Positions 34,431 to 46,526 of a DNA stretch of 64,000 nt are shown one piece after another. The notes under the pieces are model-generated. The model searched no databases. It worked only from the letters and a program-made list of their open reading frames with translations, and had not been told where the DNA came from. The position numbers and the translations under genes are program-made. The stretch spans positions 642,241-706,240 of the forward strand of contig SCFE01000047.1 in the NCBI GenBank assembly GCA_004352715.1. Direction: 5' to 3'. Source of the DNA: Hofstenia miamia. Taxonomy: Eukaryota > Xenacoelomorpha > Acoela. Positions within the stretch are counted from its first letter, which is position 1. Each line of letters opens with the position of its first letter.

Positions 34431-34731
34431 GTTTAGTCTTTAAAACGGTCGATAGGCTGCTTAAGGTTAACAAAGAAGTGTTTCATTATGGTATTATGGA
34501 TATATGTCGTAATTGCATAATTTTCTATTTTCATAGATTCATAATAATATTTGCGAATGAATGATTTCTTAACATTCGCCACTGGAGAGATCCGAAATTT
34601 ATTGACAAAATCTCTTGTAATGCCACATGCCTTCTTGCTGCCGTCATCATTACAAGAGTTCAAGTGTTCAATTTAAATATAAAAATAACACTATTACATA
34701 GACAGTTAAGGAAATATCAAATACAGTTCTC

Positions 34732-35073
34732 ATGGCAAAAATTGGGTCTGCAAACTGTCAAGTCAATCTTAGATCAATGGCTTGGCTTTGGATAAAATTA
34801 CAAAAAATTGAAAGACTTGAGACCACTGGAAGTACGTTTGATCAACCAGCGTATTCCACTCATGAACTTCTTTGCTTGCAGAGAGGAAGACAAAAAGCCA
34901 TCCATGGAAGTGCTGTAAGTGTTCCATCTAATCTTCTGTTGGGTGCAGCCTTATTATCAATACTTCCAGAATCATCTCAAGTGATTCCTTTGAAGCAAAT
35001 ATGGAAACTGCGATACAATAAGGGGCATTATATGTACGAATATGTTTATCCAAAAGAGCTCTTGTTTGGATAA
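34732..35073 (+). pseudogene. Helitron DUF6570-like segment
   Basis: A 113-codon frame from an ATG. It opens with LRSMAWLWIKLQKIERL and then has LQRGRQKAIHGSAVSVPSN, ILPESSQVIPLKQIWKLRY and NKGHYMYEYVYP. The order GxQ.xIxGxxVxVP ... LP ... IPxKxxxKLxYxGHY is the pattern of the DUF6570 region found upstream of the Rep domain in animal Helitron proteins. The Rep-like segment follows on the same strand about 500-700 bases on, which supports the reading. The first part of the family's region is truncated. Confidence 0.55.
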
Positions 35074-35559
35074 GAAATACCAAGTAATCACAAAGCCGCA
35101 AAACGATGCTAATTCAATACAAAATCGACGTCGTTATTTAAAATATATTTATTACGGAAACAGAATGATTTCCATTTGTACACTGGAATTTGGAGGCACT
35201 TATAACTAACATGTGAACATTCTTCTACAATTTCTTAAAAATCACATATATTGACTTGTACATGAGCATTAATTTCAGTTGCTGTTATTGTAATAAATGC
35301 CTATTAAAGAAAATACATTGCATTTTAGATAATTGTGTTATATTTGTGATTACAATGCTAAATTGTTAATTTTAAATTGCGAAATAATTTAAAACAATAA
35401 AATGCTAGCAATAAATACTTTACAAACTTATACAATTTACGCCAAAAAATCGATACAAAACGATACAAATATTAATGAACGCAACATTTGCTAAGAAGCA
35501 CAACTACAAAATTAGGGATGTACTTTGTGATGGAAAATTCTTTTATCATGCAGAATCCT
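35074..35559. other. Degenerate spacer between Helitron pieces
   Basis: AT-rich; the linking part of the Helitron protein is no longer readable. Confidence 0.4.
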
Positions 35560-36215
35560 TTCAACTCAACGCTGCTGGAGTGCAATCATAAAGTAAAGCA
35601 GAAGTAAGGGAGAAGCTTCTGAGATATCTGGACACAGAAGATTCAAGAGTTAAGTTCACGAGGTTTCTACAAATTCCTGAAGAATCAAACTCAACAGGAA
35701 GAACAAAAACCATGGTGTTTTGTTGATTGATGAAAAAATATGAAGAATTGACCAATGCCCAAAATATTCTTTTAGTAAAGGAGTCTGCCTTTAGAACCAC
35801 CCAAAAAGAAAACCTCTAAGAGATATTTCAATCAGATACTTCTTCACAGAATTGGTTGATTTACAAGAGATATAAACTACCTCTTCGCCAGTCAGTATGC
35901 ATTGGAGGCAAAGCAAATAAAATCAACATAAAAATATCATTATGACAAACAAGCGGAAAAAATTTCCAAAACATGACCATTAACGTAGATTTTATGAAAA
36001 CTGATAATGTTAAAGCCATCATACGTACAGATACTGCTATTAAATTCCTGAAGAAAATACGGGGTTCTCCAGCATATTGGAATACTGTTTTACTTGATCT
36101 TTTAGCGGTGGTTTGACAACTAAGAATACCAACTTGGTTCTTGACACTGTTTTTGCAGATATGCACTGGCCATAAACTAATGAAGACAATTATGCAATGT
36201 TATTGATAAAACTAG
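35560..36215 (+). pseudogene. Helitron Rep N-terminal domain, decayed
   Basis: Plus-strand remnants of the Helitron_like_N domain of a rolling-circle transposase. INYLFASQYALEAKQI at about 35871-35918 and FLKKIRGSPAYWNTVLLDLL at 36043-36102 are followed by an in-frame TGA and QLRIPTWFLTL. A frame change then gives ADMHWP. The matching family strings are YLFxxQ.xLExKQ, IRGSPxYWxxxLYDLLAMIRQLGxPTWFxT and ADMxWPE. The helicase part is not seen; the element is a fragment. Stops near 35600, 35720 and 36115 exclude function. Confidence 0.7.
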
Positions 36216-38909
36216 TATTGAATTACACGTGAAATATTATATAATAATGATTGATTGAACCAATTCCTTCAAGATAAATATTACTGTTAGTTTTCTGGAA
36301 TAAACAATTTTTTTATTTTTGGTTCATAAATTACATATGGGGACGAATTTTCGGAAAGCTAGCTTTTCATGTAAATATTATTCTCTGAATTAAACGTCAA
36401 ATTTAAAATACTTGGGAAAACTTTAAGGCAAATACCATACTTATTTGTGAGCACAGTAAAAAAACGGTTTCTTTTATTAAGGATGAATACTAAATAGCAT
36501 GATTTATGAAAAATTAACATCAAAATAAACGCTACAAATATCTGATTCGTGCAATAATATCCGACTGTCTACGGTACATAAATGCAAACATCTAAACAAA
36601 ATATTATTTGCATTGTAGAATTTAGAATTACATGGAAATTAATGTGTTAACGTGTAAAAATTTAGTGTGTTACTACGCTAATAAAAAATTTAGTTCCCTG
36701 CTAAAAGAACTAGTTTAATGAACTTTAACCCCTTATGGGCCATCGTCAGAAAACAATATTCCTAAATATATAACATGGAATGACCAATAAATATGCTCTT
36801 ATTAGCAACGACAGTATCAACTAAAGCACTGCTATAGGTTTTCTTAAATTATTTTTTTATGTAAGATATAATAAACAATGAATGCCCCGAAAATGCAATA
36901 CCTTCAAGCAAAACTTTTATATTTAAGCGTAAAATATATACATTCAAGTTTGAATCCAATAGAATCACTTAATAAAAATTAATTTTTCATTATAACGAAT
37001 TCTTAATACATTTAAGCTGTATATTACTTTTAAAAATATATTTACTATAATTAATTAATTGAAATATATTGGTTAAGAGGAATTAATACCAATACTTATG
37101 AGGAATTCTCCTTAAAACTAATTGATGATTTCCAATTAACTCATGATGTTGCAGCAATTAACTATATTATATATCAAAGAAATTGCAGCTGCACTCTTAC
37201 ACTCACTAGAAGATAGAAAGAAGTATCATCAGATGATTTCCTAAGATAACATAAACACAGTCAATATTCAAGACAAGTGAAATATACATATATATTATCT
37301 TATGGTTTGTCCACAGCAAGTCTTACTGAGGGAATTGCTCCACTAGTGGTACTTAGACACAACACATTTAAAATTGAATTCCCATTGTAATTACATGGTT
37401 TATATTGAGAATAAGAAAATTTTGTGGGGTGGAGATAGAAATTGTTCCCTATAGAGAAGCCTGTATTTCATACAATATTACTTTGAGTTCATTGTTGGAT
37501 TTTTACGCTAGTGCCTATGAAGCATATTCCAAAAATGTCAATAGCTAATTCAAATTTGTTAAGAATTGACACTCAATAACCACAAATAAAATTTTGTAAG
37601 GATCAAATCTATCAATTTTTTTCACAATATATCCTTATGTAATTTCTTCAACAATGTGTTTTTATTTTTGCGCACAATGAATTTAAGTGGAATATTTTTC
37701 CTCTCATTATATCTAAAAATAATTTTTAAAAGAAATATATTAAAATGTCAAATTGGATTTTACTAGTTTCCAGGGGAATACTAACTCAGTACTGAAATTT
37801 TGCATAAATTATTTTTATAATAATTTGAATATTACAGATTTAATAAATGATGTGTCAAAATTATCTTTGCATTAGCTTTATGTTTCTTAGAATGTGCATC
37901 TTGTAATAATTCCAACAATGTTATGCCCTTGAATTTTCCAATTTGGATTATGTTTTTGTCTTACGTTTTTTATAGTGAAAGTCATTTACTAATAAACAAT
38001 TTCCTGCAAGTTGGTAAATTATTGAAAAGCACTACAACTGACCAAAGTCACCTTTCTACTAGGCGAATTGGCAAGTTTTCCTAAATTATTTGTTTTTCGC
38101 AAATCGCAGATGTCTTGGCCAATTGTGGTAAGTATTGACTTGATAGCTTAGACAAATTTTCCAGAATAAAAGTGATTTCAGAGTCTTGCTTGGTTTTTAT
38201 TTTGTAAAAAAATTTTTAGATGGATAAGAAGTACTTAATCTTTGTAATTTAGTTTTTATTAAGGAAGAAATTTACAGAAAATTGCATATTTAATAGGTGG
38301 TCTCAGACTTTTGCAAGAGACTGTATATATATATATATATCAAAGTTGAAACCGCTTAAGCTTTTTCTCAACCGGCTGTAAGCGGCCGGTCAAAAGGGCT
38401 ATTTTTCTAGAATTTTGACCGGTTTTGAGTGAAACCCAGATTTTGTTTTTTGCGATACGATGGGGCGATACATTCTTAAGGATAAGGGAAAGGTCACAGC
38501 AATTTATTGGCTAAAAAAAGTTATATTCTCAAATTGGAATTATCTTCAAATTTTCAAAGTATGGAATTCATCAGGTCTTTGAGTTTGGTACCATGAATAC
38601 TTTGTGGGCAATTGGGTTGAGATGTGGAAACTGAAATGATTTCGATTTCTAGACCTGAAAGGACTGTACCTATCTATATTGCAATGCATACAATGTAAAA
38701 CAATGTGATTTACATTGTGCAGGACTATACATCAAAATATCAAGACATCCCTTGCCGGCTGGTAGGACTAGTTTATTAGCTATTCCGGCTAGCGGCAAAT
38801 AAACTTAAAACTTAGGTCAGTATATGGCAGTAGTGGGCAGAATTTCCCCACTTAGCCGCTGAATATACATTTAATTTAATTAGAAAGATCAATTCTAATA
38901 TCACGAATC

Positions 38910-38980
<71 letters not shown>

Positions 38981-40410
38981 ACTCTAATTCAATTTAATAT
39001 TATTACAAAAAAATTTCATTAAACAACTTTGTTAGTACCAAACTTAGACATTGCAATTTGGACAATAAAGAAAATTCTGACTCGCAAAATTCCGCTAAAA
39101 ATAGAAAATTATGCTTTTACCGACCAATATTGGCCCGAGAGCGGACCAAGTCAGTTGCAATTCTGTCTTCGCATTTTAAAATAAAAAGAGTTTCACAATG
39201 ATGTCAGCTATTTTTGGGTATTATGTGCATGTATATTCTGAAATCTTCATGATCTCACTCTTTACCACGCAAAATACATAGCTTTCTCCTTTACGTTGAA
39301 AGAAAGTAACCTAGCCTAAAGCCTTTATGATTGGCATGTGTTCTGATCATTTTTAGCAACACTTTCTTAAGTAATCGCTGTCATCGAGAGAGAGAGAGTG
39401 CATCAGAAGAAAGGCACTTCATGCAAATAGAAACATGGGATAAATCATGATTTCGAAATGATTGTGCAAGAATATCTGCGGCCAGTGGCGGGTACAGATA
39501 AATGTTTTATATTGGGCCCAATGTAAAATAAAATGCTAAGTGCATAATTGGGCACTAGATAGGGCATAAGACCATTGCATTTTCAATTTTTAAAATGCAG
39601 CACTATGCACAGATTTCATCATCATCTACTGACTCCAAAAATGGAAAAAGAATTTTTGCAATTTTCCAATTTTCTTCAAATTGCAAATTACGCTTTAATA
39701 ATAGCATGTTGTCTCTTTTAGGGGATCTTTGCATTATGTACTACAAAATAGACAAAAGAATAGTTATCAACAATTAATAAAATGTTGTTTAAACAAAATA
39801 AAAACTGTAAATAAAGAACACGTAAATACAAATGAGATTCAAAAAATGTGTATGTTAATTCCCACCATCAAGATGTTTTGTTTTCTACATGATTATTTTA
39901 GGCAACGTTGAATTCCTCAATTAATTCCACAATGCTAAGATCAAGACGATTTTAAACTTGATTTAATTCACTTGTCTTCAGAACTAGAAACGAATGTGAT
40001 TGATTCCCAATCATTTAGTTCACTAACAACCAACACGTGCAACACTTTGTATATAGGAGTTTGTATCTTCTGTCATGTCACATTTCACTATAATGATAAA
40101 TCTTTCAAAAATCCATTCCAGTGCCTAGAAAATATGTTACACAAAAAATTATCTTTTTAAAATTCAGAAAGGACGACAATTATTTTTCTTGTTTCATTCC
40201 TAGGTAAATGTTCTAGCAAGGAAATTCTGATCAAATAAATACTCGGTCAGGGTAATGTATCTTGGAACAGAATTAAAATAAATCATTTTCAATTAAGAAC
40301 TGTCAATGTACCTTTAAGGCAGTGGCAGGCTCCATCTAAGTGGTGATCAACTTCAAGCCTTGAATTTGCATGGTGTTGCCTAGTTCCACGAATGCAGAGG
40401 ATCAAGTTTT
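36216..40410. other. AT-rich intergenic with TA tracts
   Basis: No gene recognised. TA tracts at 38324-38340 and 38917-38978. Near 38370-38410 and 38755-38795 lie GGCCGGTC/GCCGGC-rich words that stand out in composition. CAGTGGCGGGTACAG at 39483 resembles a hAT end without a partner. Confidence 0.5.
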
Positions 40411-40602
40411 GTAACAAGGAGAGGCTAAGTTGGCATCTTATCCAGTTGTTGGTTATGGAATAGTCGGTATGCCTTTGTCAGCGATTAAACCACAAAGCTA
40501 TTTTAGAAACTTTTCAGTAAGCTTTGATGCTCCACCAGGTGCACTGAACACCAGTGGTGTAAATGAGGCGAGATTAAGTAAATTGCAAAATTTTCACCTA
40601 AT
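40411..40602 (+). CDS. Possible exon, unrecognised
   Basis: About 60 open codons between stops with unusually protein-like composition for this region: ASYPVVGYGIVGMPLSAIKP, then SYFRNFSVSFDAPPGALNTS. There is no ATG at its beginning, so it would be an internal exon or a transposon fragment. Not matched to a family. It sits directly left of the Tc1 element. Confidence 0.25.
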
Positions 40603-40649
40603 GGTATGAATGTGTGCTTAGTCTCAATTTCAATCAATGTTGCTAAATA

Positions 40650-41813
40650 CACACCCAGTCATATTAACAGTTGTCATTTTTCGCTAAACTCGACAAAACT
40701 CCAAAAAACTTTTATTGCAACAACAATTAGAAACATAGAAATACAGTGTCAGTAGTCTGTGTGGCCGCCACATGACTTGCGTAGTGCTTCAACACGCCGC
40801 TTCATGCTAGCCACCGTATTGACACAAGCAGCAGCAATATCATTATCTGTTGTCCAGATTTAGTTGGCTCGAGTGATGACGTCCTCACGCATTGTAGTCC
40901 TTTGTAGCAACATCTTCCTTTTCAAAACGGACCATACGCTTTCTATCGGATTCATATCCGGGCTGTACGGTGCCCACTCCAGTACAGCGACATCATGTTG
41001 TTCCAAGAGTTGTGTCACAATTTGCACGGTATGGCATGGAGCACTATCGCGCTGATAAATCCAATTGTTGGTCGCATTAAAATGATGTGCAAATGGTGTT
41101 GAAGGACGTTTCTGTACATTTCGGCTGTCATAGTGCCTTCGAAGTGTCCTGGCCGAGTCGCTGTTATACACCCCCAGAACATCACCTTCTTCGTGAATTC
41201 CCGAGGATGGCTAACATGAGCATCACGTATAGGAGAACCGGAACATCTGCGAACGTACTGAGAATGCGGACCGGATATTTGTACAGCTGTTTCATCGGAG
41301 AAACCTACAGAAGCCCATTGTGCGTCGCTCCATTGAAGGTGATCACGAGCCCATTGCAGCCGAGTACGCTTCGGAGCAGCAGTGAGAAAAGGTGATGCCG
41401 CTGGACGACGAGCTATTCTACCAGATCGCACAAGGTTGGGACGAATTGTGATGAGACTTGCATTCGAGGACGACCACAGTGGCCCCTACGACGTGTTGAT
41501 GGGACACCCGTAGCACGGTGACGTTGAATTATTCGAGAAACAGTTGAGGGACACACATTCAACATTCGCACACCGTTTCCTCCATTATGATTAGATTGCG
41601 TAAGTTTTCTGGTGTGTCCGCCATGCAAATAATTTAAATAATGAATTTATATCAGCTTTAACAGATCCTATTTGTTAAATATTAATTCATAAGCAAAGTA
41701 GCAAAGTAGTATACAATTAATATTTTAATGCGTGTATGGAGTATGTGTGTGTATCTACTATATGCGTATTTACACATATTTAGCAAGTGTTGCATTTAAT
41801 ATGACTGGGTGTG
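40650..41813 (-). mobile_element. Tc1-like element, full length
   Basis: Terminal inverted repeats CACACCCAGTCATATTAA (40650-40667) and TTAATATGACTGGGTGTG (41796-41813) are perfect over 18 bases. TA flanks both ends (40648-40649 and 41814-41815), the Tc1/mariner target duplication. The 1164-bp interior is clearly more GC-rich than the surroundings and codes for a transposase on the minus strand. Confidence 0.93.
40860..41628 (-). pseudogene. Tc1 transposase, frameshifted
   Basis: Cut-and-paste transposase read in three successive frames. 41413-41628 holds the second helix-turn-helix (CPSTVSRIIQRHR) and the GRPR motif (RRRGHCGRPRM). 41015-41431 holds the first catalytic Asp in WASVGFSDETAVQI and VMFWGCI. 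40860-41171 holds the second Asp in IYQRDSAPCHT and the Glu in YSPDMNPIESVWSVLKRK, spaced as DD34E. Two frame changes (near 41420 and 41080-41170) disrupt it, but the catalytic triad is complete, so the copy looks recent. The first helix-turn-helix is partial. The open frame at 41413-41628 has an ATG start. Confidence 0.9.
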
Positions 41814-44256
41814 TATGTCGATAAAATTAAAAAATCACCCAATTCACAAATTTAAAGCTCTTGCTAAAATCTATAAATTCTAAAAATAAATAAATTTGTT
41901 TTGCGACCTTTAGAGTAGGTGTATGGAGTTAAATTTGAGTACAAAAAGTTTGACCAACCTTATTGATTATCAAAGTGGTAAGTAGGAACAGTGTTGAGAA
42001 ATAGAAGTTGTAGACAAGGAGAAAATTTTATTTATTACTCATGCTATGCTTAGTATAGTACATTGTTCTTTTGTTTATAAATTAATCACTATAAGTTTAA
42101 GTGCCATGTGGTAGCCTTAGCTATGCTAATCTAATTTCACTAGTATATTTTTAAATGCAAAGTAATTTAAAATTTTATGCTTAAATGAAAATACCTCACC
42201 GAAATCATATGTGTTCCTATTCATCCCCAATCCAAAAGAGTGAATTGAAATACTTTTAAAATTTCAAACAATTCCTGAAAACTAAATATTCTTATGTTTA
42301 TTTCAGGATCCATAGGACCCATTAGTGTACAATTCAATGAAATACATTTTACATGTTCCAGGTTTTTGTAAAACACTTAAAAATTGTACTTATTCCCTCC
42401 ATTTGACGGGGTTGCCAAATGGCAAAAAAACATATTTTAGCTAATTACAAAAGTGTAGGAAACTATTTATAAGCAGTTATTTAGAAAACTATAAATTTAG
42501 AAAGAAGCTTTTGCTCCCATACTTTTTATGAGCAGCTGCTTGAATTCAACGTTATGGTTAATACTACGTTTGGGAAAGTACAATAAGAATTTGACTTGTA
42601 TTGTATGTGGAGTTAATTACTCATGAGTAATTGCAATTCTTCAGTGTGTTGCCATATAGCAACATTATGCAGAAGAGGGTTAAGCTCTAAAGTATCTTCA
42701 AATTTGAAGGATGTCAAGGACTTTCAGTTTCTGGCACAGTTTCAAAATCTGAAGGATATGGAAAGTAGAAGCTGTTTCGGAATTGAGAATTCATCTTCGG
42801 GGAAATATCCTTCAATAAACATCATTATCCGCTATTAACATAACTAGGTGTATTCAGGTCTTACTTCAACCATATTTTCATTTTTGATATCGTGTATTTG
42901 TGCCACAACTTTTGTGTTCTCTTTCCACAAAGGTGGCTTATGACAATCCAGTCGCTGACTTCGAATTTAAGAATGTTCAGTATGCAAATGTCCTAAATAT
43001 ATTTCAATCATACTGTTTTCAAATTGCAAATGTCCAAACTGCATCCAAACATATTGTTTACAAGGTGCAAATATCCCAAGCATAAAATAATAAGAAGTAG
43101 TGGTCTTAAGTATTATCCAACGAGCAGCATTATTGTGCAGACCTTATTAATTATTGAGGGAGATAGAAACAATAAGCTTTTAACTTTCAAACAATGTACA
43201 GGTACATTTTGAAAACTCAGCTAATAAAGAATAAATGGATTTACACTTTATGTATCTTTGATGCATGGATTAATATTAAATTTTAAATAAAGAAATGTTA
43301 CCTTTGTATTAAAATTTTGATAATGTAATAAAATTAAGTACAGTGCAAAGTTCTCTTGATTTTGAGCATTGTTGTGGATAACATTTTGGACAATTGAATT
43401 CTAGATGCAAAACAATATTTTAGAACAATTATGGCAATCCGAAATTTGTCAGACATATTTTGAATTTCGTCCTATACATTATGGCCATAATGGTCATTAT
43501 GCAAAATATGGCTAATGATAGTGAAATGTATGTATGATACACGTGAAAATAACAAAATAATAAGTGATTTCTAATATTTATCAAAATACATACCAAACTA
43601 CAAGCTGCAATTATAAGACAAAACATTTTTGTGTAATATGAATTTGCACTGATATTACAAGGCACAAACAATTCACTAGGTCGCCGAAACTTTTTAAAAC
43701 ATTCAGAAACAAACTTTAGAATATACTAACATTTTTGTTATGTTCAAAGCATAAAACTGGGAAGTAAATTTATCTTCAGCATTTGCTTACGGTCCACAAC
43801 AAGAAATGGGAAACAATCTCTTGAAGCAGCTTACTAAGCATTTGCAACACTTTAAAAGTTGTTCTTATGGGATGTTTCTTAGCTCAAAGCAAAATGTAAA
43901 ATAAATATTTACCCTTTCAATTGTTATAAATGTAAAATATGTGATACTAAATTTCACTATTAAATATAAATTCTCTATATGTAACAATAAATTTATAGAT
44001 TTCCATTGCGGACATATTTTTAAACTTGCCATAAATTTTTTTCTACCATACCATTATAGCATCTATAATATGGTACCTAAGAGTATGGTATCATGCGATA
44101 ATTCACCCCTTAGATAATAACTCAAAGGGTATTCTTTAAAACAACTTGAAATGTCCCTGTAGAATCCTAGTACCACATTGCTTGTGCCTTTAAAGTTTAA
44201 ATGTAATTATTTAATAATAAATTAGTATAATAAAGACTTAAATTTTCAATTCCTTC
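41814..44256. other. Intergenic, no gene seen
   Basis: AT-rich. Short open frames at 42623-42838 and 43429-43671 lack domain character. Confidence 0.5.
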
Positions 44257-44356
44257 CCAGTAAACAATGTATGTGGGCAATTGGTGGGGTCCACCACGTG
44301 GGCAAAGTACTTTCCCCAAGTGGCTCCACCATTTGCCCTCATAAATTGCTTACTGG
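44257..44356. repeat. 100-bp hairpin
   Basis: Left arm CCAGTAAACAATGTATG continuing to 44287 pairs with the right arm ending CATAAATTGCTTACTGG at 27 of 31 positions. The inner part GGTCCACCACGTGGGCAAAG against CTTTCCCCAAGTGGCTCCACC also pairs. It is more GC-rich than its surroundings. No target duplication, so it is either a foldback MITE or a transcribed hairpin. Confidence 0.8.
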
Positions 44357-44600
44357 AATATAACTTAAAACAACAATGTATGCAGTTAGGACATTTGCAT
44401 TCTATGCCAGAGATATACTAAAATTTAATAAATTGATTCTGAGATGTCATATTGATTTTTCAATACAAGATATAAAAATTTCAAGTTTGTTTCCCAAACA
44501 GGTTTTCAAATCATTTACTGCTGAATTCTCTTTTTTTTCTAACCAATGAAATGCAATTTAATACGTAAACCACATTTAGAAATCATTTCATTTGAGAAAA

Positions 44601-45097
44601 ATGCTTTTAGCATTGGTGTTGGCATTTTTCATTAAGACGTCCTTGGGCTGCTTTACCAACTTTGGTTTTCACTGTGAAAAGTGTGACTTTCAATTTCAAT
44701 GTCAAAATGAGACGTGCATCTCCATTGATGCTGTAGACAATGGCATTAATGATTGTGCTTATGGGGAGGATGAAGATGCCAGATTTCAATGCGAGAATGG
44801 AAAATCCATGTGCACTTCACAATCCAGAGTATGTTTGGCACCACACAGATTTTGCGAGGGAGAAAACGACTGTCCAAATGGTACTGATGAACATAATTGT
44901 CATTTATGTGCAGAAGTTAACTGTTCACAGCCTGTATGCTATGATAAGAACAGTGAATGTCCCTGTGCACCGTTTCAAAAACCCTGCAGGGAAAGTGTAA
45001 GTCACTACCGCAATTGTTTGATTAAATCTTTCTACAAGTGCCAGCAGAAGACTAGTTGTAATGAACAATGTCTCAATTGCAAAGGATTCTCGTGCAG
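44601..45097 (+). CDS. Secreted LDLa-repeat protein, first coding exon
   Basis: Starts at the ATG at 44601 with a signal peptide (MLLALVLAFFIKTSLG, cleavage likely after LG). LDL-receptor class A-type modules follow: CDFQFQCQNETCISID with DNGINDCAYGEDED, then RFQCENGKSMCTSQSRVC with RFCEGENDCPNGTDEHNC. The acidic DxxxDCxxGxDE residues that hold calcium are present in both. A further Cys-rich part (CAEVNCSQPVCYDKNSECPC, NEQCLNCKGFSC) follows. N-glycosylation sequons NET, NCS and NGT are visible. The frame ends at a splice donor TGCAG/GTAAAG at 45097/45098, so the 166 codons are the first exon of a larger secreted or membrane protein, possibly a receptor ectodomain. No downstream exon recognised before the gap at 46527. 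Confidence 0.75.
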
Positions 45098-46526
45098 GTA
45101 AAGAGAACATTGAATTATATTAATAGATAATTATATATTGAAATGAATAAACATCGATTAATTAAAATTAAACAAAAGAACACGTGAATATATTTCCTAC
45201 CAATACTAAATAGTTTTCAAAGATCATATCATCATGTTTTCATTTCAATGGATGTAGTGAAACTTTATCAGGATTAAATCAGTTTTCTAATGTATTTTCA
45301 GAAATTTCAACCATTGAATCCTTAAAATTGAGGCATTTCTCAATTTCAAATTTCCGATTATATTATATTTAACTCTGTAAATACCAGTGGCGGAGCGTGG
45401 GCCACATTGCCTAGTGTGCGGTGCAGAGTTGCTAGTGGCTCGGTTTGGTTTCATCATTCTATTAAATAAAAATACGTCAATACTGAACTGAAAGTTTCAA
45501 AATTTACAATAGAGATCAGTGTAGTCATTGCTTGAACTTGAGACCATCCATAACTTGATTAAATGTATAATTTTTTTAAATACTCTACATTGACGTAAAA
45601 TATGATTCAAATGAATATTTTTTAAAATCAGATATCAAGTAAAATATTTGAAGTGGATTCCTTAGTTTATTTAAAAACATCACGAAATAGTAATACATCA
45701 GACAAGACCAGTATGTGATACGTGATCAGACCAACTTTTATATTTCAGCTAAGACCAGGACTCATTTGCAATTATTTTCAAACCTCTGTATTTGGCATGG
45801 AACCAGAAATAGATTACCCACCAGAGATGGAATCGGATCCAACATTTTAAGATCCCATCCGGATCCGAAACTTCAAGATCCAAATCCGATCCAATCCGAA
45901 ATTTTAAAAAAATTTTACTTTTCAATCTGAAACGGACCTGAATTTAAATAAGGATTCTAACAATAAACAAACACAAACTTAAAAAATATTTGTTTTTTAC
46001 AATGCGAATGGAAAATTTTAAGTGCTTCAACACTATCTTGAGATAAAAAATGGGCATATACTTACGAAATAGTGCATGCAAATCAACTTATTTGTAAGCT
46101 TTGTAATAATCTAGTTCCTAAAATTGTCATCAACTCATAATATATTTATTGAGCTTAAATAGTTGAGTTTCTTATAGTATTACCTCCCGTATTAATTTTT
46201 TATGTCCAAAATAACCACTTTGCATAGTCACTGAGAATTGAAGTGGTTTCAAACAAGATAAATTTACTTCAAAATTGCAGCTAAGGCGATGAAAACAAGA
46301 ATAGCACAAATAATGGCAAATTAAAGAACAACCCCAAAATTTACATTGCAAGACATCAAAAAAATTGTTGTAGAGTGTATTAAAATACGTGATAGAAAAA
46401 TTAATTTTTCAAACAAAATTTGAGATTTAAATATAAATTTTGAATTTTACTGAAAATGGATACTAAATTGAATCAAAAATTTTAAATTATATAACAGCAA
46501 CATTTAATAGTTTCACACCCTATTAA
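45098..46526. other. Intron or intergenic with lone transposon ends
   Basis: CAGTGGCGGAGCGTGG at 45385 looks like a hAT end without partner. At 45822-45910 GGATCCGGATCC-type words recur (CAGAGATGGAATCGGATCC start), again like a transposon subterminal region. No exon recognised. Confidence 0.45.

Noticed and set aside
38370-38800. CCGGCC-rich words as a regulatory island
   Set aside because: Too few and too scattered, and no symmetrical arrangement or gene nearby.
39483-39560. CAGTGGCGGGTACAG as the start of a hAT-type MITE
   Set aside because: No matching inverted end or 8-bp duplication found downstream.
40864-41395. Plus-strand open frames opposite the Tc1 transposase
   Set aside because: Shadows: the DDE motifs and GRPR box are on the minus strand.
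43429-43671. Minus-strand hydrophobic frame suggestive of a membrane protein
   Set aside because: No ATG start, no conserved motif, and AT-rich DNA gives hydrophobic codons by composition.
45385-45480. CAGTGGCGGAGCGTGG as the start of a hAT-type element
   Set aside because: Single end only; no partner or duplication seen.
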